Part shown: positions 1 through 7,723 of the stretch, one piece after another
Position numbering within the stretch: the first letter of the stretch is position 1
Layout of the letters: every line of letters begins with the position of its first letter
Assembly (NCBI GenBank): GCA_937901435.1
Contig: CALGTJ010000568.1
Coordinates: 1-14,189 of the forward strand
Source: an uncultured Rhodobacter sp.
Lineage (GTDB): Bacteria > Pseudomonadota > Alphaproteobacteria > Rhodobacterales > Rhodobacteraceae
Length of the DNA stretch: 14,189 nucleotides
Direction: 5' to 3'
The notes under the pieces: generated by a model
The model's input: only the letters and a program-made list of their open reading frames with translations
The model's database searches: none
What the model was told of the DNA's origin: nothing
Made by a program: the position numbers and the translations under genes

Positions 1-995
1 TCACGCAATCGCCAATAGGGGATCAGCTTGGTCCCGTTCAACAAATCCTCGGCATCGGCCAGCACCGCCTGCCAGCGTGCGCCGGTGCCTTCGGGCACTG
101 TCAGGCCAAGCGCCTGTTGTTGGTTGTCATTGGGCACCCATTCCCCGACATTGTCGGTTTCTCCCACGACGCGGTCCCAGAACATCCGGTTTTGGGCAAT
201 CATACCAAGGAACGCGCTATGAGCGGCACGGGTGTGGGTTGGGTCGGGTTGCTGTTGCAACGCGAAATAGATCATCGCCATCCGATCCAAATCGCGCCCA
301 AACTGCATGTCCAGCGCATTCAGATAGGATGTGTCAGCGGCGAGCAAGTTCATCTTGTCGCTGCTTTCATTGATCCGCGCAATCGAGTCTGTGGGGTCGA
401 AGGCCAGAACAAGCTCGGCAAACCCGGTCAGGAAATGGGTATAGGCGGCGAGCCAGGCGGCATCGGCGGTGTCAAAGTGGATGACGGGCGCGTCGATAAC
501 GGTGACCGCGCTGCCTGTCATCGCCAATCCACCGATCTCGATGACAGATTCCGCCGGGTCACGGGTGCCATTCATATTCACGTCAAACCAGAGGTCGGTT
601 ATGCGGATCGACAGGTCAACCACATCACTGTTGCCGATTTCAACAAGCGGCGCGCGGGCTCTATCTAGATCGGCGATCAGTGTTGTGAACAGGCTCTTGA
701 TTGCATCGGGTGTGAACGGATCCGGGTCGGGATTGGCGGGGACGGGCAAGCGCAGAACGGGCAGTTGGGTGCGCTCTGCGTTGATCCCCAGACGCCAGCG
801 GGTTTGTAACGTCGTCTCGATTGCGCGCAAAAACCGCACACCACCGAGGCCAAAATGTGTGGTGGGGTCACTTGCGGTCAAACGCGCCTCGGTTGCGGCA
901 AGGCCGACCTCAGCGATGGATTTCGAGACATCAAAGCCCTGTGCCGCAGCAGCGCTTGCGGACAGAAACAGGGCGGAAAAGAGGGTGCGTAACAT
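1..995 (-). CDS. Exported hypothetical protein with EF-hand-like loop (3' end cut off by the window edge)
   Basis: This minus-strand frame is open from the ATG at 995 to the left edge without a stop, giving 331 codons plus two bases. The frame is missed by any search that requires a stop codon. Residues 1-19 form a signal peptide: a short n-region, the hydrophobic stretch LFSALFLSASAAAA, then AQ, so the protein should be exported. The remainder is soluble and alpha-helical in character. Residues 138-149 read DVNMNGTRDPAE, which fits an EF-hand-type calcium loop with ligands at 1, 3, 5, 9 and 12. I do not recognise the family and assign no function. The gene lies in the same direction as mdh but behind a terminator, so it is probably transcribed separately. 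No strong ribosome binding site precedes the start. Confidence in coding is high because of the long open frame, the signal peptide and alphaproteobacterial codon use. Confidence 0.85.
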   Translation of the reverse strand, partial: MLRTLFSALFLSASAAAAQGFDVSKSIAEVGLAATEARLTASDPTTHFGLGGVRFLRAIETTLQTRWRLGINAERTQLPVLRLPVPANPDPDPFTPDAIKSLFTTLIADLDRARAPLVEIGNSDVVDLSIRITDLWFDVNMNGTRDPAESVIEIGGLAMTGSAVTVIDAPVIHFDTADAAWLAAYTHFLTGFAELVLAFDPTDSIARINESSDKMNLLAADTSYLNALDMQFGRDLDRMAMIYFALQQQPDPTHTRAAHSAFLGMIAQNRMFWDRVVGETDNVGEWVPNDNQQQALGLTVPEGTGARWQAVLADAEDLLNGTKLIPYWRLR

Positions 996-1033
996 GGCAC
1001 CAGCCTAGGCGCATTTCACGCCACAGCAACGAA

Positions 1034-1065
1034 AAAGGCGCGCTGGGGATCCCATGCGCGCCTTT
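1034..1065 (-). terminator. Rho-independent terminator of mdh
   Basis: A perfect 10-bp stem (aaaggcgcgc at 1034-1043, gcgcgccttt at 1056-1065) encloses a 12-base loop that itself contains gggatccc. Read on the minus strand, the stem is followed at once by a T-run (TTTTTC). This is the usual form of an intrinsic terminator for mdh, whose stop lies 20 bases before the hairpin. On the plus strand no T-run follows. Confidence 0.8.
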
Positions 1066-1085
1066 CTGCAAATTTTGACGAAATC

Positions 1086-2072
<987 letters not shown>

Positions 2073-2095
2073 TTATGGCGAGGTGCCTAGTCTTT

Positions 2096-2134
2096 CCGGC
2101 GCGCCGGTGCAAGTCTGCTGCGGTGCGGCACCGC
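2096..2134. promoter_or_regulatory. Two inverted repeats in the mdh / permease divergent spacer
   Basis: The 172-bp spacer between mdh and the divergent permease holds CCGGCGCGCCGG (2096-2107), a perfect 12-bp palindrome. It also holds gcggtgc-g-gcaccgc (2120-2134), with 7-bp arms around one base. Both lie 48-86 bp upstream of the mdh start, where operators are expected. GC-rich palindromes arise easily in GC-rich DNA, and I could not fix a convincing promoter, so the regulatory role is only a suggestion. Confidence 0.3.
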
Positions 2135-2220
2135 GTTTACCCGACCCTGATCGGTGCGCGCTATGGTAGCATTCTTTGGTTAACCGTTTAAGCTCGAGAG
2201 ATTATTGACAGGCCAGCCCG

Positions 2221-2973
2221 ATGCAGACTGACGTCACCTTTTTCGCACTGGCGATCCCGGCGGTGCTGTTCGCGGGGATCTCCAAGGGGGGATTCGGCTC
2301 TGCGGCGTCTTTTGCCGCCGCGCCGATGATGGCCTTGATTCTCGAACCGGCAGAGGCGGTTGCGGTTTTATTGCCTCTTCTCATGGTTATGGATTTCGCA
2401 GGTCTCAAACCCTATTGGAGGCAGTGGGATCCGCGCACGTCCATGGTGCTGATTGCTGGCGGTGTGCCGGGGATGTGTCTGGGGGCGGCGTTGATAACCG
2501 TGACAAATCCGGATGTGTTCCGTTTGCTGATCGGGCTGATATCGCTGGGGTTTGTGATCTATCAGATCAGTCGCGCCCGTGGCTGGCTGCGCGTTCGGCA
2601 ACGGGCGATGTCGGATCGCGTGGGGCTGATCTTTGCCGCTGCGGCTGGATTTACCGGGTTTGTCGCCCATGCAGGCGGGCCGGTTGTCTCTGTCTATATG
2701 CTGACGAAGCCGCTGACAAAGCTGGAATATCAGGCCACGACCGTCTTTGCTTTTTGGGCGACCAATCTGGTGAAATTCACCCTTTATGTCGCGATTGGGC
2801 TTTTGACGTGGAGCACAGCCTTTGCGGGTCTCTATCTGGTGCCCGTTGCCCTGATCGGCACTTATCTGGGGGTTTATCTGCATCGCATCGTGCCTGAGGC
2901 GCTGTATTTCACGCTGATCTACGTGTTTTTGACCGCCGCAGGCACGAAACTTATTTTTGATGCGCTGGTGTGA
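2221..2973 (+). CDS. TauE/SafE (TSUP) family membrane permease
   Basis: This is a 250-residue polytopic inner-membrane protein with about seven to eight hydrophobic segments spread over its whole length. Near the N-terminus, GISKGGFGSAASFAAAPMMA (residues 20-39) resembles the glycine-rich first repeat of the TauE/SafE family. FTGFVAHAGGPVVSVYM (around 144-160) resembles the equivalent signature in the second repeat. Members export or move sulfite, sulfoacetate and other small organic anions, but the substrate cannot be read from the sequence. The length is usual for the family. The gene is divergent from mdh and converges on the next gene, so it appears to be monocistronic. The ATG at 2221 has only a weak purine-rich site upstream (gacagg). 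Confidence is good for the family and low for any particular substrate. Confidence 0.88.
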   Translation: MQTDVTFFALAIPAVLFAGISKGGFGSAASFAAAPMMALILEPAEAVAVLLPLLMVMDFAGLKPYWRQWDPRTSMVLIAGGVPGMCLGAALITVTNPDVFRLLIGLISLGFVIYQISRARGWLRVRQRAMSDRVGLIFAAAAGFTGFVAHAGGPVVSVYMLTKPLTKLEYQATTVFAFWATNLVKFTLYVAIGLLTWSTAFAGLYLVPVALIGTYLGVYLHRIVPEALYFTLIYVFLTAAGTKLIFDALV

Positions 2974-3010
2974 TTGCGACCCTCAGCGCATGGAGCCAAT
3001 TCGTTAAAGA

Positions 3011-3331
3011 CTAAAGCGCCGTGCCCGATGTTGGCAGAACCTCATTCGGTGTCACCTCAAACGCCTGACCAGAGGCCACAAGACAGGTCACGCCTGCGGG
3101 ATTGGTAACGGTGATCGTCCAAGTGCCCGTTTCCGCAGAGGCAAACACTTCTACCACAGAGTTATTGGGCGCAAGGCCGATAGACTGGCGAACTTCGCCA
3201 TAGGTCGCAGACAGCCGTTCCACCACAGTTGCGCGTTCGGCGCAGTTGCGGGGCTGCTGGGCAAAGGCATGATCCGCAGCAAGGATCATTGCGCCAACAC
3301 CCAGGGAGAGTGCGAGAAACTGTTGTTTCAT
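3011..3331 (-). CDS. Small exported protein of unknown function
   Basis: The product is a 106-residue protein with a clear signal peptide: MKQQ, then a hydrophobic core, ending in DHAFAQ near residue 25. The mature part contains two cysteines (NCAE and VTCLV), well placed for a periplasmic disulfide. It also has the stretch SIGLAPNNSVVEVFASAETG followed by a beta-rich segment, TWTITVTNPAG. Proteins with this pattern are widespread as hypothetical proteins in Rhodobacterales, as far as I recall; I know no function for them. A good ribosome binding site (aaggga) lies upstream of the ATG at 3331. The gene ends in TAG and converges on the permease with only 37 bp between the stops and no obvious terminator. 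Confidence 0.82.
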   Translation of the reverse strand: MKQQFLALSLGVGAMILAADHAFAQQPRNCAERATVVERLSATYGEVRQSIGLAPNNSVVEVFASAETGTWTITVTNPAGVTCLVASGQAFEVTPNEVLPTSGTAL

Positions 3332-3650
3332 AGGGGTATTCCCTTCAACTCTTCAGGCGGTCCCGTCCGGGCCATCCGGTTTGACCGGCAGCGGGGTTCA
3401 CCAGATTAAAATAGCTGTCGGACCTATTGCACCCTTGTTTCGTGCGGCGGCCATCCGAGCGGTTCTCCCTCGTCCGACAACACGTAAAGATTGCCTGCGT
3501 CTGTTGAAATTTTGGTTAACTCTCCGCGCGACGGCCAACCGGAAAATCTAAAACTGTAGACATCCTGACTGCATCCTGCGGCAATTGGGGGCTTGCGAAG
3601 ACCTGCCTTGTCGTGATGGTTTGCGCGCAAATAGCGATAGGAATGATACG
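3332..3650. other. 319-bp non-coding gap between two divergent genes
   Basis: This gap separates the small exported protein (minus) from mcl2 (plus) and should carry both promoters. The first part has small GC-rich inverted repeats (ccggtttgaccgg around 3379). The part from about 3400 to 3600 is more AT-rich than the neighbouring genes. A minus-strand open frame runs through 3424-3732, but it overlaps the start of mcl2 antisense and shows no recognisable domain, so I treat it as chance. The notable element is the palindrome at 3620-3631. Confidence 0.5.
3620..3631. promoter_or_regulatory. 12-bp perfect palindrome upstream of mcl2 (candidate operator)
   Basis: TTTGCGCGCAAA is a perfect palindrome that ends 19 bases before the chosen mcl2 start and just ahead of its ribosome binding site (taggaa, 3638-3643). 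The position suits a repressor site or a site overlapping the transcription start. Its half-sites (TTTGC/GCAAA) resemble those I recall for short-chain acyl-CoA regulators of the ScfR/RamB type, though the spacing differs. A role in control of mcl2 is inference. Confidence 0.4.
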
Positions 3651-4511
3651 ATGGATCAGGATATGCGGCCCTACCGGTCGGTTCTTTACATCCCCGGCTC
3701 GAAACAGCGCGCGTTGGAAAAAGCAAAGACACTGCCGGTGGATGCCATCATCTTTGATCTGGAAGATGCTGTTTCCATTGAGGAAAAATACGCGGCGCGG
3801 GTCTTGGTTGCCAGCGCAGTCATAAACGGTGGTTATGGCGCGCGGGTCAAGATCGTGCGCGTCAACGGGTTGGATGCCGAGTGGGGCGCGCTGGATATTG
3901 CCGCGATGCGCGACGCCGGGGCTGATGCGATCCTTTTGCCAAAGGTGAGCAGTCCTGTGGATCTTGATATGGTTGGGGCGTTGATCCCCGGTGTGGCTCT
4001 TTGGGCGATGATAGAGACACCTTTAGGTATTTTGAATGCCGCTGACATTGCCGCGCATCCGCGGTTAGAGGGATTCGTTCTGGGCACCAACGACCTTGCA
4101 AAGGATCTCAATTGTCAGTTTCGCGCGGATCGCCTGCCCCTGATGACAAGTTTGCAGCTGAGCCTACTGGCCGCGCGCGCGCATGGCGTCATTTGCATTG
4201 ATGGCGTCTACAATGCCTTCAAGGATGACGCGGGCTTGCGGGCCGAATGCGAACAGGGGCGTAGCATGGGGTTTGATGGCAAATCCCTGATCCATCCGGC
4301 GCAGGTCGCAATCGCGAACGAGGTTTTCGCGCCATCCCCCGATGAAATCACCTTGGCGCAGCGACAAATCGAGGCGTTTCAAAAGGCAGTGGCTGCCGGA
4401 CAGGGCGTGGCCGTGCTAGACGGCAAGATAGTGGAAAATCTGCATGTCGCGACCGCGCAGGCCATATTGGCGAAAGCGGCGTCCATCGCAGCAATGGAGT
4501 CGACGCAATGA
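3651..4511 (+). CDS. mcl2: (3S)-malyl-CoA thioesterase / CitE-like lyase (Mcl2 type)
   Basis: This 286-residue protein belongs to the CitE/HpcH aldolase-lyase superfamily. In Rhodobacter, Mcl2 hydrolyses (3S)-malyl-CoA to malate and CoA, the last step that drives the ethylmalonyl-CoA pathway. The opening RPYRSVLYIPGS with AIIFDLEDAV (32-41) matches Mcl2 rather than the longer Mcl1 lyase, which begins RPNRCQLFGPGS. Visible landmarks are R70 in RVNGL, LPKV (96-99), the metal ligand E122 in MIETPLG, D148 in LGTNDL, the DGVYNAF segment and the C-terminal IHPAQV. I chose the ATG at 3651, which follows taggaa and matches the family start. An upstream in-frame ATG at 3585 would add 22 residues unlike the family. 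The stop overlaps the next start (ATGA). Malyl-CoA or citramalyl-CoA lyase activity cannot be excluded from sequence alone. Confidence 0.82.
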   Translation: MDQDMRPYRSVLYIPGSKQRALEKAKTLPVDAIIFDLEDAVSIEEKYAARVLVASAVINGGYGARVKIVRVNGLDAEWGALDIAAMRDAGADAILLPKVSSPVDLDMVGALIPGVALWAMIETPLGILNAADIAAHPRLEGFVLGTNDLAKDLNCQFRADRLPLMTSLQLSLLAARAHGVICIDGVYNAFKDDAGLRAECEQGRSMGFDGKSLIHPAQVAIANEVFAPSPDEITLAQRQIEAFQKAVAAGQGVAVLDGKIVENLHVATAQAILAKAASIAAMESTQ

Positions 4512-5062
4512 TCTGGCTAATTCTCGGGGTTGCTCTTTGGTGGGCGGCGCATCTTTTGAAACGTCTGGCCCCCGGCCTGCGCGAGAGCATGGGCAAACCG
4601 GGCAAGGGTGTAATGGCCTTGCTGATCCTGCTCAGCGTCGTTCTGATGGTGATCGGTTATCGCATGGCTGATGGAACGGTCTACTGGGGGCGGTCGCCCA
4701 TGTGGGTTGGCATCAACAACCTGCTGATGATCGTGGCCTTTTATATTTATGCGGTCGGTGGCCCCAAGGGCAAACGGATCTGGCTGGGCACCAAGCTGCG
4801 CCACCCGCAACTGACCGGGTTCTCGATCTGGGCGGTTGCGCATTTGCTGGTCAATGGCGATACGCAGTCGTTTATCCTGTTTGGGGGTCTGCTGGTCTGG
4901 GCAATCGTAGAGATGGTCCTGATCAACGCTCAAGACGGTCCATGGACCCCACCGGCCCGCGCGCCTCAGAAGAAAGAGATCACTTATGTGGTGATCACTC
5001 TGGTCGTTGTAGCGGTGGTGATGGGCATTCATTATGCGCTTGGCGCGCAGCCTTGGGGGTAG
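4508..5062 (+). CDS. NnrU-family integral membrane protein
   Basis: The 184-residue protein has five or six membrane segments: residues 1-17, 36-51, 67-84, 105-117, 124-140 and 156-176. The pattern WWAAHLLKRLAPGLRESMG near the N-terminus and LTGFSIWAVAHLLVNGD (101-117) fit the NnrU family, named after a gene linked to denitrification and nitric-oxide control in Rhodobacter. Distant relatives include membrane methyltransferase- and isomerase-like proteins. There are no denitrification genes in this window, so the family name should not be read as a function. Its ATG overlaps the mcl2 stop (ATGA), and DUF1737 and mch follow closely. It therefore appears to be translationally coupled within an ethylmalonyl-CoA pathway operon. 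It ends in TAG. Confidence 0.85.
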   Translation: MIWLILGVALWWAAHLLKRLAPGLRESMGKPGKGVMALLILLSVVLMVIGYRMADGTVYWGRSPMWVGINNLLMIVAFYIYAVGGPKGKRIWLGTKLRHPQLTGFSIWAVAHLLVNGDTQSFILFGGLLVWAIVEMVLINAQDGPWTPPARAPQKKEITYVVITLVVVAVVMGIHYALGAQPWG

Positions 5063-5066
5063 GGAT

Positions 5067-5270
5067 ATGAAGCTGTATCGGTTCCTGACAGAGGATGACA
5101 CCTCGGCGTTTTGTCATAAGGTGACAGAGGCCATCTCAAAAGGGTGGGATCTCTATGGCGATCCGCAATACTCTTATGACTACGCCAATGGCACGATGCG
5201 CTGTGGGCAGGCCGTCACCAAAGAGGCTGATGTAGAGTATGCGCCAGAGATGAAACTGGGCGCGCAGTGA
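5067..5270 (+). CDS. DUF1737 small protein
   Basis: This is a 67-residue cytoplasmic protein beginning MKLYRFLTEDDTSAFCHKVT, followed by the segment GWDLYGDPQYSYD. That arrangement fits the DUF1737 family of small proteins of unknown function. I chose the ATG at 5067, five bases after the nnrU stop and preceded by ggggtaggg. An upstream in-frame ATG at 5034 would add eleven residues inside the nnrU gene. The gene lies between the nnrU-like gene and mch with almost no spacing (10 bp to mch), so all are probably on one mRNA. There is no evidence about its function beyond this company. Confidence 0.82.
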   Translation: MKLYRFLTEDDTSAFCHKVTEAISKGWDLYGDPQYSYDYANGTMRCGQAVTKEADVEYAPEMKLGAQ

Positions 5271-5280
5271 GGCCAGTTTG

Positions 5281-6309
5281 ATGAACAAGACAAGCACAGG
5301 CCGGTTTTTCGAGGATTACCACGTTGGGGACGTCATCCCCCACGCGGTTCCCCGTACCGTGTCCGGGGGAGAGCGCGCGCTGTATCATGCGCTCTATCCC
5401 GCCCGTCACGCGGTTTATTCCTCGGATGAATTCGCCCGTGCCTGTGGACTGCCGCAATCGCCGATTGATGACCTCGCGGCCTTCCATCTGGTGTTTGGCA
5501 AGACGGTGCCGGATATCTCGATCAATGCTGTCGCAAACCTTGGCTATGCAGAGGGCCGTTGGCGCGCGCCCGTCTATCCGGGCGACACGCTGCGGGCCGA
5601 GTCAGAGGTGATCGGGGTCAAGCAGAACTCTCACGGTAAATCTGGTGTGGTCTGGGTGCGCACGCGGGGCCTGAACCAGCGCGACGAGACCATCATCGAC
5701 TATGTGCGCTGGGTAATGGTGCGCAAAGGCGACCTTGATGCTGCTGCGCCAGAAATCGTGGTGCCGGACCTGACCCAAGTTGTCGCGCCGCAGACATTGC
5801 TCGTGCCTTCCGGTCTCGATTTTTCCAATTACGACTTTGCGCTTGCGGGTGAGGCGCATCGTTGGGGTGATTATACGGTGGGCGAGACCATCGACCATGT
5901 GGACGGTGTCACCATTGAAGAGGCAGAGCATATGCTCGCCACCCGCCTGTGGCAAAACACAGCCAAGGTACATTTCGACGCCACTGCCCGCGACGGGGGG
6001 CGGCGTTTGATCTATGGCGGTCATGTGATCTCGATGGCGCGGGCGCTGTCGTTCAACGGGCTTGCCAATGCGCAGATGATCGTCGGTTTGAACGGGGGTG
6101 CTCATGCCAATCCCTGTTTTGCAGGCGATACGATCCGCGCATGGTCCGAGGTGCTGGACAAGGCGGATACTGACGCGCCCGGCGTGGGGGCGATCCGTTT
6201 GCGTCTGGTGGCAACCAAGGGTGCGGCCTTTGTGCTGCGTGGTGAAGATGGAAAATACCTGCCGGATGTGCTGCTGGATCTGGATTATTGGGCCCTGATG
6301 CCAAAGTAG
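5281..6309 (+). CDS. mch: Mesaconyl-CoA hydratase (beta-methylmalyl-CoA dehydratase), MaoC-like
   Basis: The 342-residue protein is predicted to interconvert mesaconyl-CoA and (2R,3S)-beta-methylmalyl-CoA, a middle step of the ethylmalonyl-CoA pathway that comes before cleavage to glyoxylate and propionyl-CoA. It begins GRFFEDYHVGDVIPHAVPRT, the opening typical of Mch, and consists of two MaoC-like hotdog domains (about 8-150 and 185-340). The usual length for Mch is about 340 residues, against about 150 for single-domain R-hydratases. SPIDDLAAFHLVFGKTVPDI (60-79) and RLIYGGHVISMARAL (around 242-256) are conserved-looking segments in the two halves. I chose the ATG at 5281, with gagg of the DUF1737 stop region as binding site; a TTG one codon earlier is less likely. 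It shares an operon with mcl2, which acts two steps later. It ends in TAG. Confidence 0.9.
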   Translation: MNKTSTGRFFEDYHVGDVIPHAVPRTVSGGERALYHALYPARHAVYSSDEFARACGLPQSPIDDLAAFHLVFGKTVPDISINAVANLGYAEGRWRAPVYPGDTLRAESEVIGVKQNSHGKSGVVWVRTRGLNQRDETIIDYVRWVMVRKGDLDAAAPEIVVPDLTQVVAPQTLLVPSGLDFSNYDFALAGEAHRWGDYTVGETIDHVDGVTIEEAEHMLATRLWQNTAKVHFDATARDGGRRLIYGGHVISMARALSFNGLANAQMIVGLNGGAHANPCFAGDTIRAWSEVLDKADTDAPGVGAIRLRLVATKGAAFVLRGEDGKYLPDVLLDLDYWALMPK

Positions 6310-6367
6310 GCCAAGATGACGGCATATGTTACTTGACCAAAGCCATTTCTTTGCGCCTAATTTTCAG

Positions 6368-7120
6368 ATGAAACATATTTACGCCCTTCTTTTGAGTCTC
6401 TGTCTGGCGGGTCCGTCACTTGCGGCGGACCGCATGGATGAAAAGACCGAAGATTTCGTCGCAGCGAATATGATCGCGATCTTTTATCACGAGCTTGGTC
6501 ATGCGCTGATCGATATCATGAAACTGCCAATTTTCGGGCAGGAAGAAGATGCTGCAGACGTGCTAAGCGCCGTCTTGATTGACGATTTTTTCACCGGACA
6601 AACCGCAATCCGCATTGCCTATGCCACGGCGTTTGGTTTTCTGGGTGATACCGATCTGAACTCTGCGCGCAATCGTGATGTGGCCTATTGGGACGTTCAC
6701 GGCCCGGATCTGCAACGCTATTATACCTTCGTTTGCCTGTTCTACGGGGCCAAACCCGAGGAACGCGAAGAGGTCGCGCAAAAGTTAAAGCTGCCCAAGG
6801 GGCGCAAAGGGACCTGCAAGGATGAATTCGCTCAGGCCAAGCGCAGTTGGGGCCCGGTTATTGATGGATTGATCGCGAACGGATCGGGCAAAACGATCCG
6901 GTTTTTGGCGGACCATCGCGTGGATGACTATGGCAAACTGGCCGCCGATGTCATCGCGCGCGAGGTCAAGGCGATGAACAAAGATATGTCGCTGCCAAAG
7001 CGGCTTTTGGTGCGGGTCGAGGCCTGTGATACGGTGAATGCGTTCTACAATGCGAAGACGCGCGAGATCACGATGTGCACCGAATTCTCGGAATGGCTGG
7101 CAGGCGTGGTCCCAAAGTAG
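6368..7120 (+). CDS. Exported putative metallopeptidase (DUF4344-like)
   Basis: This 250-residue protein starts with a signal peptide, MKHIYALLLSLCLAGPSLAA, and carries the zinc-peptidase motif HELGH at residues 41-45. The motif is followed by the acidic stretch QEEDAAD (58-64), which may supply the third metal ligand. The pattern FYHELGHALIDIMKLPIFGQ and the overall length fit DUF4344, a family annotated as putative metallopeptidases with no known substrate. Cysteines occur late in the sequence, consistent with a periplasmic location. I chose the ATG at 6368 because the signal peptide begins there; an in-frame ATG at 6326 would put 14 extra residues in front of it. Neither start has a strong ribosome binding site. 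It lies 58 bp after mch and may be read from the same mRNA, but a metabolic link is not evident. It ends in TAG. Confidence 0.83.
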   Translation: MKHIYALLLSLCLAGPSLAADRMDEKTEDFVAANMIAIFYHELGHALIDIMKLPIFGQEEDAADVLSAVLIDDFFTGQTAIRIAYATAFGFLGDTDLNSARNRDVAYWDVHGPDLQRYYTFVCLFYGAKPEEREEVAQKLKLPKGRKGTCKDEFAQAKRSWGPVIDGLIANGSGKTIRFLADHRVDDYGKLAADVIAREVKAMNKDMSLPKRLLVRVEACDTVNAFYNAKTREITMCTEFSEWLAGVVPK

Positions 7121-7328
7121 GATCAACATGCGACTCAGTCACGCCTTAAACGGACATTAGGCTATCTTGTGATCACAGCCAGAACTGCTGTGATCACAAA
7201 GAGCAAAAAATCGATGCCTGTGCCAAAAAACCACGTCTTATTTTGCGCTGGGGCCGTGACTTGTAACGAAAAATCAGGGAATACGTTGGAAAAGCTGTAA
7301 TGCTGCGCCTGCGAAAAGAGGAAATGAC
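7121..7328. other. Intergenic region before the sdh operon
   Basis: This 208-bp spacer separates the metallopeptidase gene from sdhC and presumably carries the sdh promoter and leader. Apart from the twin palindromes it is AT-richer than its surroundings from about 7200 to 7320. I could not assign -35/-10 elements with confidence. The sdhC ribosome binding site (aagagga) lies at its end, around 7316-7322. Confidence 0.5.
7167..7199. promoter_or_regulatory. Inverted repeat of two identical palindromes upstream of sdhC (candidate operator pair)
   Basis: ttgtgatcacagc (7167-7179) and gctgtgatcacaa (7187-7199) form a perfect 13-bp inverted repeat around a 7-base loop. Each arm contains the complete 10-bp palindrome TGTGATCACA (7168-7177 and 7189-7198). 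Their centres are 21 bp apart, about two helical turns, so two dimers could sit on one DNA face. The site lies 130-160 bp upstream of sdhC, in the only sizeable gap before the operon. No T-run follows on either strand, so it is not a typical terminator. Which regulator binds is unknown. The CRP/FNR site has a longer spacer, which argues against that family, and GntR-type regulators are a possibility. Confidence 0.55.
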
Positions 7329-7712
7329 ATGCCAGACGTGAACCGGGGCAACCGCCCACTTTCACCACATCTGCAAATCTACCGCCCGCAGTTGACCTCT
7401 ATGACGTCGATTTTGACGCGGATCACGGGAAACGCCCTGCTGATCGGTGCGCTTCTGATCGTCTGGTGGTTTCTGGCGGCATCGACAGGGCCAGAGGCCT
7501 TTGCAACTGCGAACGCCGTGATCACAAGCTGGTTTGGCGATCTGGTGATGTTCGGATCGCTCTGGGCACTGTGGTATCACTCGCTTGCCGGCGTGCGTCA
7601 CCTGATCTGGGACACCGGGCGCGGACTTGAGGTGGAAACAGCTGAAAAACTAGGCTGGGCGGTCATCGGTGGCTCTGTCCTCTTGACCATCCTCACCGTT
7701 ATCGTGATCTGA
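7329..7712 (+). CDS. sdhC: Succinate dehydrogenase cytochrome b556 subunit
   Basis: This 127-residue membrane anchor subunit of complex II has three hydrophobic segments (about 36-51, 68-88 and 108-127). With SdhD it binds heme b and ubiquinone. The N-terminus RPLSPHLQIYRPQ is the family signature. S27 and R31 in SILTRITG occupy the same numbers as the quinone-site residues of E. coli SdhC. H84 in WYHSLAGVRH matches the E. coli heme ligand. A good ribosome binding site (aagagga) precedes the ATG. It is the first gene of the operon, 11 bp before sdhD, and the twin palindromes upstream are a likely control point. Confidence 0.96.
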   Translation: MPDVNRGNRPLSPHLQIYRPQLTSMTSILTRITGNALLIGALLIVWWFLAASTGPEAFATANAVITSWFGDLVMFGSLWALWYHSLAGVRHLIWDTGRGLEVETAEKLGWAVIGGSVLLTILTVIVI

Positions 7713-7723
7713 GGAGATCGAAT

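Noticed and set aside
117..1008. Long plus-strand open frames (117-668 and 469-1008)
   Set aside because: They are antisense to the exported protein on the minus strand, which has a signal peptide, a continuous frame to the edge and proper codon use. The plus frames have no recognisable domain.
3585..3650. Upstream ATG at 3585 as the start of mcl2
   Set aside because: It would add 22 residues unlike the Mcl2 N-terminus and would place the 12-bp palindrome and the ribosome binding site inside the gene.
3424..3732. 102-codon minus-strand frame overlapping the mcl2 start
   Set aside because: It overlaps mcl2 antisense and occupies the expected promoter region. The peptide shows no family signature despite a lipobox-like AAGC in the middle.
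4508..5062. Calling the window a denitrification locus because of the NnrU-like gene
   Set aside because: No nitrite, nitric-oxide or nitrous-oxide reductase gene or nnrR is present; the neighbours are ethylmalonyl-CoA pathway genes.
7167..7199. Reading the pre-sdhC inverted repeat as an intrinsic terminator for the metallopeptidase gene
   Set aside because: No T-run follows the stem on either strand; after the right arm the plus strand is A-rich.
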